Below are positions 1 to 6,124 of a stretch of 8,056 nt of DNA, piece after piece; position 1 is the stretch's first letter; every line of letters starts with the position of its first letter. The notes under the pieces are model-generated. The model searched no databases. It saw only the letters and a list, made by a program, of their open reading frames with translations, and was not told the DNA's origin. The position numbers and the translations under genes were made by a program. This DNA is from Dehalococcoidia bacterium (GTDB taxonomy: Bacteria > Chloroflexota > Dehalococcoidia > GIF9 > AB-539-J10), in NCBI GenBank assembly GCA_030626915.1, contig DAOUTC010000053.1, positions 1-8,056 of the forward strand. The letters run 5' to 3'.

Positions 1-231
1 CTCATTCACATAGAGTAAAAGAAAATAAACAGGTGAAGTGAAAATGAAAGTAGTAAGTAAAACCATGCCAGCGCCATAAACCAACTGCGCCCGTGTTCCC
101 TGAGTAGGAGCGAACCTCTCCAAAAAGGAGATTACCTTCCCCATCCACACCACTGGATGCATAACTCGAGGTGGCTCCCCAAGCAAAATATCGATTACCA
201 AAGCCAGCAGCAGAATGAATAAACCTTCCAT
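1..231 (-). CDS. cbiB: Adenosylcobinamide-phosphate synthase CbiB/CobD, N-terminal part (runs off window)
   Basis: This is the first 77 codons of a membrane enzyme that joins adenosylcobyric acid to aminopropanol or its phosphate, making adenosylcobinamide (phosphate). The frame is open from an ATG at 229-231 to the window edge with no stop. The protein starts MEGLFILLLALVIDILLGEP and continues with PPRVMHPVVWMGK (about residues 20-32). A first membrane helix followed by D-x-LLG-[DE]-P-P...HPV...G is the hallmark of the CbiB family. A second hydrophobic segment starts near residue 52. The start lies 8 bp after the btuD stop, and an AGGGGA ribosome-binding site overlaps that stop, so translation is probably coupled. 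Its place after cbiZ and btuD fits exactly, because CbiB uses the product of CbiZ. The C-terminal three quarters are not seen, so intactness cannot be judged. The family call is confident. Confidence 0.9.
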   Translation of the reverse strand, partial: MEGLFILLLALVIDILLGEPPRVMHPVVWMGKVISFLERFAPTQGTRAQLVYGAGMVLLTTFIFTSPVYFLLLYVNE

Positions 232-239
232 CGCTTCCC

Positions 240-1046
240 CTACCGCTGAATATAAGTTCTTTCCCTTTTACCTTCACCAGCCATGATAAGAGTAGCCGGC
301 AACTTATTAACCGGGTGAGGATAAACGCATACTTCAGCACCATAGACCTCCTTAATATTCTGGACTGTAAGCACCTCTTGTGGTATCCCCTTAGTATAAA
401 TCTGCCCTCCATCTAGCATAACCAACCAATCACAATATTGAGCGGCTAAATTCAGGTCATGTAAGGCAACAACGACAGTTAAATTTTGCTCAAAACAAAG
501 ACCTTTAACCAGGTCCAGAATCTCGACTTGGTGTTTTATATCCAAATTTGCAGTTGGCTCATCAAGCAAGAGCACCCTTGGTTGTTGGGTTAAGGCCCGA
601 GCGATAATAAGCCTCTGTCTCTCCCCTCCAGAGAGTTCACCTATTCTACGCTCAGCAAAGAATTGGGTTCCCGTCGCTCTCATCGCTTGCCAGGCAATAG
701 CTATGTCTTTTTCTCCTTCGTAGCGAAGAAGCCCAAGATGGGGCGTCCGCCCCATGAGCACCACTTCAAAGGCGGTAAAGGCCTGGGGTAAAACAGGATT
801 CTGTGGCACCACGGCAATAAGGCGAGCCAGTTCCTCTCTTTTCATGTTTTTTATATCCCGACCATCGATGGAGATATGCCCCGAAAAGATGTTGACCACC
901 CGAGTTACTCCTTTGAGCAATGTTGATTTTCCCGAGCCATTGGGCCCGATGAGACCCAACATCTCACCTGACACCGCCTTCAGGTTTATGTTATTTAACA
1001 CCGCCCGGTGGTCATAGCCTAAGCTAACATCCTTTAGTTCAATCAT
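240..1046 (-). CDS. btuD: Corrinoid (B12) ABC transporter ATP-binding protein BtuD
   Basis: This 268-residue ATPase powers corrinoid import together with BtuC and BtuF. All ABC motifs are present: Walker A GPNGSGKST (residues 34-42), Q-loop glutamine 82 in VVPQN, signature LSGGERQR (138-145), Walker B VLLLDEP (158-164), D-loop around 167-169 and switch histidine 196 in ALHDLN. The length and the AEV-type tail are typical of the FepC/BtuD group. By sequence alone it could serve iron-siderophore or haem uptake, since this family is shared. The B12 assignment rests on the surrounding cobA, cbiZ and cbiB genes. The start is an ATG at 1044-1046, preceded by a weak purine-rich site (AGG about 10 nt upstream). 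It is separated from cbiZ by 125 bp of repeat-like DNA, which is unusual in an otherwise compact operon. The stop TAG overlaps the cbiB ribosome-binding site. Confidence 0.93.
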   Translation of the reverse strand: MIELKDVSLGYDHRAVLNNINLKAVSGEMLGLIGPNGSGKSTLLKGVTRVVNIFSGHISIDGRDIKNMKREELARLIAVVPQNPVLPQAFTAFEVVLMGRTPHLGLLRYEGEKDIAIAWQAMRATGTQFFAERRIGELSGGERQRLIIARALTQQPRVLLLDEPTANLDIKHQVEILDLVKGLCFEQNLTVVVALHDLNLAAQYCDWLVMLDGGQIYTKGIPQEVLTVQNIKEVYGAEVCVYPHPVNKLPATLIMAGEGKRERTYIQR

Positions 1047-1065
1047 TCCTAATACCTATTCCCCT

Positions 1066-1163
1066 TGTCATTCTGATTCCTCCTGTCATTCCGAGCCAAG
1101 CGAAGAATCCTTCGCACTGCTCAGGACAGCGTCTAGAGACCCTTCACTTCGTTCAGGGTGACA
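1066..1163. repeat. Dispersed-repeat element between cbiZ and btuD (TGTCATTCxGAGC family)
   Basis: Two tandem starts, TGTCATTCTGA (1066-1076) and TGTCATTCCGA (1084-1094), are followed by AAGCGAAGAATCC. Read on the minus strand, the other end (1137-1163) begins TGTCACCCTGAACGAAG and ends TGAAGGGTCTC. The two arms are thus inverted variants of one unit, TGTCA-...-CGAAGYGAAG-..., spanning about 80 bp from TGTCA at 1084 to TGACA at 1163. The region holds no plausible gene. Because it is transcribed within the operon it could fold into an imperfect stem and affect btuD expression. That effect is inference. The repeat family is one I recognise from many anaerobe genomes. Confidence 0.7.
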
Positions 1164-1171
1164 AATAAAAA

Positions 1172-1906
1172 TCATTCCCTCTTTATCCCGTTTTGCTTAA
1201 ATATAGCTTCCTTTACCGCTGAAGTTACTGCCCTGGCCATAAGCTCTCCCATCTTACCGTGTCCACCTAAATAATCCACCTTCGGTCCTTCACCAGATAC
1301 TATTATGGCATTATCAGTTCCTGTGCCCGTGGCTCGAATTTCAGGATTGTAAGAGCTTCTGATATCCAGATCCTCAAGAGCTATTACCTTCGCCTCAGTT
1401 AAGGTGATTATCCCCCGAGCCATTGCCCCCTCCGAGAGCAAGGCATCAGTCAAGGCTATCACGTTAATAGTGCCCAAAGTCTCAAACCTTCCCTCCCTTT
1501 CCAGGCTTCCCGCCCTGTCAACCCCTATCCTCTGGGCATTGGAACTCGTTCCGGCGGTAACCAAGGCAAAGACCTTAAACTCCCGGTATTCTTCCTTTTT
1601 GAGGGCAAAATTATCCATATCCGCTCCGGTCAATAACATGGCTGTCTTAGTTGGAGGAAGATTCAAATCGCTGAAAATTTTGTTCATATAGGCATCGTAA
1701 TTTTGATGCACAAATTCCCATAAAGGGGGAGGGTTATAGTGGTTAGCCACCACTTTTATATTCTTAAACCCTTCCCTGGTGCTTAAACATCTTCTTTCTC
1801 TGGTAAAAAAGGCCAGCAAGGTCTTTACCTCTATCCCCTGAAACTGGTGGTAGATTATTCCAGCTTTTGTCCCTTCCAGGCTGATATCGATTTCCTTCTC
1901 TCGCAT
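1172..1906 (-). CDS. cbiZ: Adenosylcobinamide amidohydrolase CbiZ
   Basis: CbiZ hydrolyses the amide bond between the corrin ring f-side chain and aminopropanol, turning adenosylcobinamide (or related nucleotide-loop corrinoids) into adenosylcobyric acid. This is the archaeal-type salvage route, found also in some bacteria. Family-typical blocks (numbered from the chosen ATG) are TGADMDN (93-99), VTAGTSSNAQRIG (116-128), the GTINVI...TDALLSEGAM stretch (145-162) and ATGTGTDNAII (192-202). I chose the ATG at 1904-1906 (244 aa) because AAAGGAGG lies directly before it, although the 3-nt spacing is short. An in-frame TTG at 1928-1930 would add eight residues and overlap btuC by 14 nt; it is preceded by GGAAGGGG, so it remains possible. 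With the ATG start the gene begins 10 bp after the btuC stop. No membrane segments or signal peptide are seen, so it is cytoplasmic. Confidence 0.9.
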   Translation of the reverse strand: MREKEIDISLEGTKAGIIYHQFQGIEVKTLLAFFTRERRCLSTREGFKNIKVVANHYNPPPLWEFVHQNYDAYMNKIFSDLNLPPTKTAMLLTGADMDNFALKKEEYREFKVFALVTAGTSSNAQRIGVDRAGSLEREGRFETLGTINVIALTDALLSEGAMARGIITLTEAKVIALEDLDIRSSYNPEIRATGTGTDNAIIVSGEGPKVDYLGGHGKMGELMARAVTSAVKEAIFKQNGIKRE

Positions 1907-1916
1907 TTTCCTCCTT

Positions 1917-3041
1917 TCAGAAGAAAGCAAGCCCCTTCCTTCTTCGCAATAGATAGAGAAAGAAGGGAGCTCCGCAGAAAGCAGTGATTACCCCTACCGG
2001 AATCTCTGTAGGAGGAAGCAGAGTATGAGCCAAGGTATCAGCTAAGATGAGGAATATGCCGCCGACCAAGGTAGATAAAGGAAGCAAGAAACGATGGTCT
2101 GGACCCCAGATAAGTCTCACCGCATGGGGAACGATTATGCCCACAAAAGCTATAAGCCCAGTGAAACAAACTGCGGCGGAGGTAATAAGGGTGGCAGCAC
2201 CCAGTAATATGAGCTTAACCTTTTCTACATTAATGCCCAATTGCTGTGCTTGCTCCTCATCAAGCTGCATCACGTTAAGAGGCCGAGCATGAAGCCAGAT
2301 GACTATGACTCCTGCTGTCACACAGGGAAGAACTGTCCATACCTCAGCCCATTTGGTTAGGGAAAGTCCGCCCAGCAACCAAAATACAATACCGTGTAAC
2401 TCCTCACCACAGATGGTCATAAGATAAGAGGTGATTGAGGATAGGAAAGCTCCTAAGGCTACTCCAGCCAGAATAAGGGTGGTCGCCGGCAAGGTCTTGC
2501 CTACACGAGCTACTGAATAGACCACAGCAACGGCCCCCATTCCACCTATAAAGGCAAATAAAGGGATGGCTCCAAATCTCATCCAGGAAAAAGTAAAGGG
2601 GATGAGAAAAGCAATAGTAGCTCCTAACCCAGCTCCTGAGGCAACGCCAAGAAGATAAGGGTCAGCCAGAGGATTGCGGAATATGCCCTGATAGGTGGCT
2701 CCAGCCACCGCCAGAGCTGCCCCTACCAAACCTGCCAGGAAAATGCGTGGCAGCCTGATGTCCAAGATTATCATCTCAAGATTTTCCAGATTTAGGGTTA
2801 TTCCAAAAATTTCCGGGCAAGAGGGGACAATATGAAGAAAAGGCAACTGGGAAAGAAGGACTTGAAAGCAGGTACGAAAAGGTATGTGGACACTTCCCAA
2901 AGTGGTGGCAAATATAATTACTGCTAAAAGCAGCCCAACAAGCCCTACTAAAGCACAAACTTTGCCTTTCCAGCGAAGAGGATAAGGTATGACAGCCTCA
3001 CTAACAGGCTCAGCAAACGGTTTAGAAATGGCACGTGACAT
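1917..3041 (-). CDS. btuC: Corrinoid (B12) ABC transporter permease BtuC (FecCD family)
   Basis: This 374-residue polytopic inner-membrane protein forms the import channel with BtuD. Family marks are RLPR (96-99), the glycine/alanine-rich helix that follows, RNPLADP (122-128) with YLLGVASGAGLG, and near the C-terminus GLIAFVGIIVPHAVRL followed by the helix that ends in TEIPVGVITAFCGAPFFLYLL. About ten hydrophobic segments can be counted, the first at about residues 28-49. The length is slightly above the usual 330-350 because of a roughly 25-residue N-terminal cytoplasmic extension. The ATG at 3039-3041 directly follows the TAA of the radical SAM gene with no gap, so translation is probably coupled; only a weak CGGA lies upstream. 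Family membership is certain, while the corrinoid substrate is inferred from the operon. In this operon the permease is split from its binding protein gene by three enzyme genes. Confidence 0.92.
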   Translation of the reverse strand: MSRAISKPFAEPVSEAVIPYPLRWKGKVCALVGLVGLLLAVIIFATTLGSVHIPFRTCFQVLLSQLPFLHIVPSCPEIFGITLNLENLEMIILDIRLPRIFLAGLVGAALAVAGATYQGIFRNPLADPYLLGVASGAGLGATIAFLIPFTFSWMRFGAIPLFAFIGGMGAVAVVYSVARVGKTLPATTLILAGVALGAFLSSITSYLMTICGEELHGIVFWLLGGLSLTKWAEVWTVLPCVTAGVIVIWLHARPLNVMQLDEEQAQQLGINVEKVKLILLGAATLITSAAVCFTGLIAFVGIIVPHAVRLIWGPDHRFLLPLSTLVGGIFLILADTLAHTLLPPTEIPVGVITAFCGAPFFLYLLRRRKGLAFF

Positions 3042-3788
3042 TTAATATATCCGCACTACTTTGTACTTAAGCTTTTCATCCCCTTTCAAACAGGAGACAT
3101 TAAGGAGGTGTTTTCCTGCCACCCCAACCACCTCTTTCACTTCATCAGGAGTGGCTCGCCTCCAGGGGTTATCTCCTGCAGGAAAATAGGCATCGATTCT
3201 GTAAGGGATAGCTCTATCCACTTCGGCGATAAATTCAGCAATACGCTCGATCTCATAGCAGTCGATGTAATCAGGAATGAGAACGCTTTCCGCCCGAAGC
3301 CTTTTGCCCCAGGAATGAAGTTTGGCAAAGTTCCCAAATATTTCTTTATTAGATACCCCGGTATAATCCCGATGAAGCTCATTCTGGTAAGCCTTTATGC
3401 TCACCACGACCTCATCTATATGCTCCATGGGAATGAGTCTTAAGCCATTAGTAAGGAGAATATTGTAACTCTGAAATTCTTTATGAAGGGCTTCAGCTAG
3501 CTTGGGAAGCTCAGGGTCCAATGTAGCCTCCATGCCCATAAATCTGACCTGGCTAAAATCCAAGCTCTTTAGAATATCCATGACTTGATTAAATTCCAGA
3601 AAACGAGCAGGTTTTTCTGGGGATTTCTCCGTTCCCTCAAAAATAGCGTCCTTAGTTTCCTCTAAGTGGCAGTCGTAAATCTCCTTCTGGCGTATACAGC
3701 CACGACACCTCATATTGCAGCCCCAGAAATGGAGACAAAGGCTTTTAGCCCCAGGGGCATAAGTGATATGATAGATATTAGTATTCAA
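3042..3788 (-). CDS. Radical SAM protein, pyruvate formate-lyase activase-like, in B12 salvage operon
   Basis: This 248-residue protein should bind a [4Fe-4S] cluster and S-adenosylmethionine. The cluster motif is C24-x3-C28-x2-C31 in WGCNMRCRGCIR. The usual GGE-type SAM motif appears as MGMEATLDPEL (from residue 84), a deviant form. TNG at 113-115 and VVVSIKAY (127-134) resemble the matching strands of PFL-activating enzymes. ESVLIPDYIDCYEIERIAEF and YRIDAYFPAGDNPWRRATPDE also resemble that group. The start is TTG at 3786-3788 with AGGGAAGG just upstream; no better start exists before residue 26. It overlaps the cobA end by 11 nt and its TAA abuts the btuC ATG, which ties it firmly to the corrinoid operon. 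No glycyl-radical enzyme is in the window, so its target is unknown. Radical-SAM membership is confident; I assign no reaction. A corrinoid-modifying or redox role is inference from context only. Confidence 0.85.
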   Translation of the reverse strand: MNTNIYHITYAPGAKSLCLHFWGCNMRCRGCIRQKEIYDCHLEETKDAIFEGTEKSPEKPARFLEFNQVMDILKSLDFSQVRFMGMEATLDPELPKLAEALHKEFQSYNILLTNGLRLIPMEHIDEVVVSIKAYQNELHRDYTGVSNKEIFGNFAKLHSWGKRLRAESVLIPDYIDCYEIERIAEFIAEVDRAIPYRIDAYFPAGDNPWRRATPDEVKEVVGVAGKHLLNVSCLKGDEKLKYKVVRIY

Positions 3789-4308
3789 TGCCTTCCCTGC
3801 TTTTTATTCCTTGCTCATAAGGATGCTTTACCTTTTTAACCTCGCTCACCAAATCCGCCTTCCTTACGATTCCCTCTGTTGCCCCACGACCAGTCAAGAT
3901 GAGCTCAAGCCTTTGCGGCTTTGCTTCTAAAAGAGAGAGAACTTCCTCCTCTTTCAAAAAGCCGTCACGTATGGCAATAATTAGTTCATCCAAAACCAAC
4001 ATATCCCAAGTCCCGTCGCTAAAAAGTTCCTTAGTAAACTCTATTCCCTTTAAACATTCCTCCCTCACCTCATCATGACTTATTTCCTTATAGAAGTGGG
4101 GATGCCTTTTAGCGAAGAAAAAAGTGGCTATGCCAAGTTTTTGCAGCGGCCCAAATTCGCCATACCCAAATAACTGGGGGGCCTTAAAGAAGGAAATGAA
4201 GCCCACCTTAAAACCATGACCTGCAGCTCGAACTGCCTGACCAACTACGGCGGTAGACTTCCCCTTGCCATCTCCAGTATATATCTGAATTAAGCCTCTC
4301 TCCTTCAT
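3778..4308 (-). CDS. cobA: Cob(I)alamin adenosyltransferase, CobA/BtuR type
   Basis: This enzyme moves the 5'-deoxyadenosyl group of ATP onto Co(I) corrinoids, giving the adenosylated form that CbiZ and CbiB act on. It is 176 residues long, normal for the CobA/BtuR/CobO family. The special P-loop GDGKGKST lies at residues 12-19 right after the first strand (LIQIYT). A Walker-B-like DMLVLDE is at 102-108, LILTGRG at about 136-142, and the family-typical tail KHPYEQGIKSREGIEY covers 161-176. The ATG at 4306-4308 has GAGGAG about 8 nt upstream, a good ribosome-binding site. It follows a 162-bp repeat-filled gap after the DUF71 gene, so it may need its own translation start or a secondary promoter. 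Its end overlaps the radical SAM gene by 11 nt. The symbol could equally be btuR. Confidence 0.94.
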   Translation of the reverse strand: MKERGLIQIYTGDGKGKSTAVVGQAVRAAGHGFKVGFISFFKAPQLFGYGEFGPLQKLGIATFFFAKRHPHFYKEISHDEVREECLKGIEFTKELFSDGTWDMLVLDELIIAIRDGFLKEEEVLSLLEAKPQRLELILTGRGATEGIVRKADLVSEVKKVKHPYEQGIKSREGIEY

Positions 4309-4351
4309 CTTAGTCTCTCCTCTCAGTCTTTATTCGCTACTTCTCACTCAC

Positions 4352-4488
4352 TGTCATTCTGAGCCCTTTGCTCCTGTTAGCTACGAGCGAAGCGTGGCAA
4401 TCCTTGTTGCGAACGAAGTGAAGCAATCTCATTGAGTTCCCTCGCTCCGCTCGGGACAAGGCTTCGAGCTTCACCCCTCGTAGCTAAC
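4352..4488. repeat. Composite dispersed repeat with 12-bp terminal inverted repeat, reaching into the DUF71 gene end
   Basis: The gap between the DUF71 gene and cobA is made of repeat modules: TGTCATTCTGAGC (4352-4364), GAGCGAAGCGTGGCAATCC (4385-4403), a TTGCGAACGAAG...CAATCTC unit (4407-4430) and CTCGCTCCGCTCGGGACAAGG (4441-4461). A perfect 12-bp inverted repeat, GTTAGCTACGAG at 4376-4387 and its complement at 4477-4488, brackets the inner modules. The right arm lies inside the DUF71 coding region and encodes its residues V-S-Y-E just before the stop. There is no gene in 4309-4470. The modules are related to the element at 1066-1163. Confidence 0.65.
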
Positions 4489-5124
4489 CTCAGCCGAGAT
4501 TTCCAAAAACCACACATCACTCCTCCTTTCTCTCTTACCTAGGATAACTTTAAGTGGCCGCTTAAAAATTGGCCCATTGGTTACAAAAGTATGGTATTCG
4601 CCAGATTCCCCACAGGGATGAGAATTGAATTTCTGAATCTCGGCTAAAAGAGCTTTATCCAAGCTCTTGCCAAGCAAGCTCTCGTCCAGCCTGGTAGCCA
4701 CGACTTTTGCCCTAAATCCATTTCGCCAAAACTCGGCGAGAAGCTCCCCAGGTTCAGTCCCCCAAAGTGGCAAGAAAGGCTCTATTTCAAGCTCAGCACA
4801 AACCCTCTTCACCCACTCCTTATGCTCCTCTAAATCCATATCGCCAAAAACTCCTCCCTCTATCCCTTTCTCTTTAAGTTCAGTCACAACCTTCTTAAAG
4901 TTCTCCTCATAATTCTCCCAGGATGTTTTGACTTGCACCATGGGAATCCCAATGGCTTTTGCTTGCAAATCCAAGACCTTGGCCAGGATGCCATGAGACC
5001 TTGACCTCTTCCCATCCTCGGAAATGAAGTTGACCAGATATAAAACCTGGTGACCTTGCAAAATTGCCTTATAAGTTGCCAAGGCAGATTCCTTACCCCC
5101 ACTCCAAGAAGCAAAGACTTTCAT
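4471..5124 (-). CDS. DUF71/Dph6-like ATP-binding protein (B12-associated subgroup)
   Basis: This 217-residue cytoplasmic protein belongs to the PP-loop (adenine nucleotide alpha-hydrolase) fold family that includes diphthine-ammonia ligase Dph6. The PP-loop motif SGGKES is at residues 8-13 after the first strand. GVFGDMDLEEHKEW (91-104), LPLWG (118-122) and the family-typical CGESGEYHTFV (171-181) follow. Bacteria do not make diphthamide, so the Dph6 reaction is not expected. From memory, comparative genomics has already predicted a bacterial DUF71 subgroup to act in B12 salvage, and this operon fits that. By analogy it would use ATP to form or exchange an amide, perhaps on a corrinoid side chain; that reaction is inference. 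The ATG at 5122-5124 abuts the btuF TAA, suggesting translational coupling. Its last codons lie within a repeat arm, so the extreme C-terminus may have been altered by repeat insertion. Confidence 0.88.
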   Translation of the reverse strand: MKVFASWSGGKESALATYKAILQGHQVLYLVNFISEDGKRSRSHGILAKVLDLQAKAIGIPMVQVKTSWENYEENFKKVVTELKEKGIEGGVFGDMDLEEHKEWVKRVCAELEIEPFLPLWGTEPGELLAEFWRNGFRAKVVATRLDESLLGKSLDKALLAEIQKFNSHPCGESGEYHTFVTNGPIFKRPLKVILGKRERRSDVWFLEISAEVSYEG

Positions 5125-6072
5125 TTAATCACCCCCCACCTTGTCGAAAATCTCAGGATGGATGAAATGCGCAAACTGCTCCAAAGCCTCGATTATTCTC
5201 GGCCCAGTGCGACTAACTAAATCGGCATCGATTTGGTATATCCTATTATTCTTGCGAGCTTCAGTGACTCCAAGTCTCGGCTCTTCCATCGCCCATTCAA
5301 ATGGTTTGCCCTTAGCCTCGCCATGTCCAGTGCAAGCAATAATTACCTCAGGGTCGCGAGCAATAACTGTTTCAAGGTTAACCGTCTTATACCCTGTAAT
5401 ATCCTGAAAAATATTCACCCCACCCGCCTTTTCAATCAGCTCTTGATGATGGGTTTCCGAGCCTACGCTCCACAATGGGTCGTGCCAAGTAATATAAAAG
5501 ACCCTTGGCCTTTCCTCCAGGTCTCTGGTTATGTCCGTTATCGCTTTAATCCTGTTTTCCATTTGAGCCACAAGCTCAGATGTTTCCTCTTCCTTACCAG
5601 TTATCTTCCCCACCACCTCAATATCTTTAAGTACTTCATCTAGATTTTCTGGCGCCAGGGCAAACACTGTAAGACCTCTTTCCTCCAGAGCAGGAATGAC
5701 CTCCTTAGCATGAATACTGCTTGCCAGTATCAAATCTGGTTGGAGAGCAATTATCTTTTCTATATCCGGTGTGGAAAATCCTCCTACCTTTTCCTTATCC
5801 AAAGCTTCTGGCGGATAATTGCAACATTCCGTTACCCCCACTACCTTTTCTCCCAAACCTAAAGCGAATAAGATTTCGGTATTGGAAGGGGCTAAGGAGA
5901 CGATTCTCTGGGGTATTTTTTCAATGTTGACTGACCTCCCCAGGTCATCAACTACGGCTCCTGGAGGTGTAGGTTCGGCAGGGGTACAGGCTGCCAAGAA
6001 AATAAGGATTATGCTTAAAAGCACCAGAAAGCACTTTGCAACTTTGGTAAAAGTCTGTCTATACTGCTTCAC
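5125..6072 (-). CDS. btuF: Corrinoid (B12) ABC transporter substrate-binding lipoprotein BtuF
   Basis: This 315-residue protein captures corrinoids outside the membrane and delivers them to BtuC. It has a signal peptide: charged start, hydrophobic core (15-26) and lipobox LAAC with the lipidated Cys29, followed by a Pro-rich linker (TPAEPTPPG). The Peripla_BP_2 fold starts at about residue 54 with PQRIVSLAPSNTEILFALGL and GVTECCNYPPEA, continues with PDLILASS, and has the second lobe with TWHDPLWSVGSETHHQELIEKAGG and a C-terminal ARKNNRIYQIDADLVSRTGPR region. Such proteins also bind haem or siderophores; the B12 call rests on the operon. The start is GTG at 6070-6072; an in-frame TAA lies 12 nt upstream and no later start would keep the signal peptide. 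No clear Shine-Dalgarno sequence precedes it. It is the first gene of the operon, and its TAA abuts the next ATG. Confidence 0.92.
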   Translation of the reverse strand: MKQYRQTFTKVAKCFLVLLSIILIFLAACTPAEPTPPGAVVDDLGRSVNIEKIPQRIVSLAPSNTEILFALGLGEKVVGVTECCNYPPEALDKEKVGGFSTPDIEKIIALQPDLILASSIHAKEVIPALEERGLTVFALAPENLDEVLKDIEVVGKITGKEEETSELVAQMENRIKAITDITRDLEERPRVFYITWHDPLWSVGSETHHQELIEKAGGVNIFQDITGYKTVNLETVIARDPEVIIACTGHGEAKGKPFEWAMEEPRLGVTEARKNNRIYQIDADLVSRTGPRIIEALEQFAHFIHPEIFDKVGGD

Positions 6073-6111
6073 TTGTTTTAATTATACAAGTTAACTTTAT
6101 TATAAACAAGT
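6071..6111. promoter_or_regulatory. Possible operator: three ACTTGT elements at the btuF promoter/start
   Basis: ACTTGT occurs on the plus strand at 6071-6076 and on the minus strand at 6086-6091 and 6106-6111. The first two form an inverted pair with a 9-bp AT-rich centre overlapping the second -10 and the start codon. The last two form a direct repeat 20 bp apart, each followed by T/ATAAT. This is what a repressor site could look like, but no regulator gene is in the window. Confidence 0.35.
6081..6109 (-). promoter_or_regulatory. Second, downstream promoter close to the btuF start
   Basis: TTGTTT (-35, 6104-6109) and TATAAT (-10, 6081-6086) are separated by 17 bp on the minus strand. A start near 6074 would give an almost leaderless transcript beginning at the btuF GTG. 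That would fit the missing Shine-Dalgarno site. A third TATAAT (6099-6104) lacks a good -35. The region is AT-rich, so chance matches are possible. Confidence 0.4.
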
Positions 6112-6124
6112 TTTGTGGACTGAA

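Noticed and set aside
2..412. Open frame of 136 residues on the minus strand overlapping the btuD end
   Set aside because: It overlaps the well-supported BtuD C-terminus and is out of frame with CbiB; the CbiB frame (1-231) has clear family motifs, so this one is a shadow.
1135..1163. ACCCT/AGGGT hairpin between cbiZ and btuD as a transcription terminator
   Set aside because: The stem is short and no T-run follows on the minus strand; it is better explained as one arm of the dispersed repeat, and operon genes follow.
4325..4360. Possible separate cobA promoter (ATGACA - 17 bp - AATAAA on the minus strand)
   Set aside because: Both hexamers are poor and the -35 is part of the repeated TGTCATTCTGAGC unit, so support is too weak.
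4309..4470. Possible CRISPR-like array of GAAGCGAAG units
   Set aside because: The units are unequal, irregularly spaced and in mixed orientation, with no constant repeat/spacer pattern.
5233..5643. Long plus-strand open frames opposite btuF
   Set aside because: They lie antisense to a gene with complete family motifs and have no recognisable domain or ribosome-binding site.
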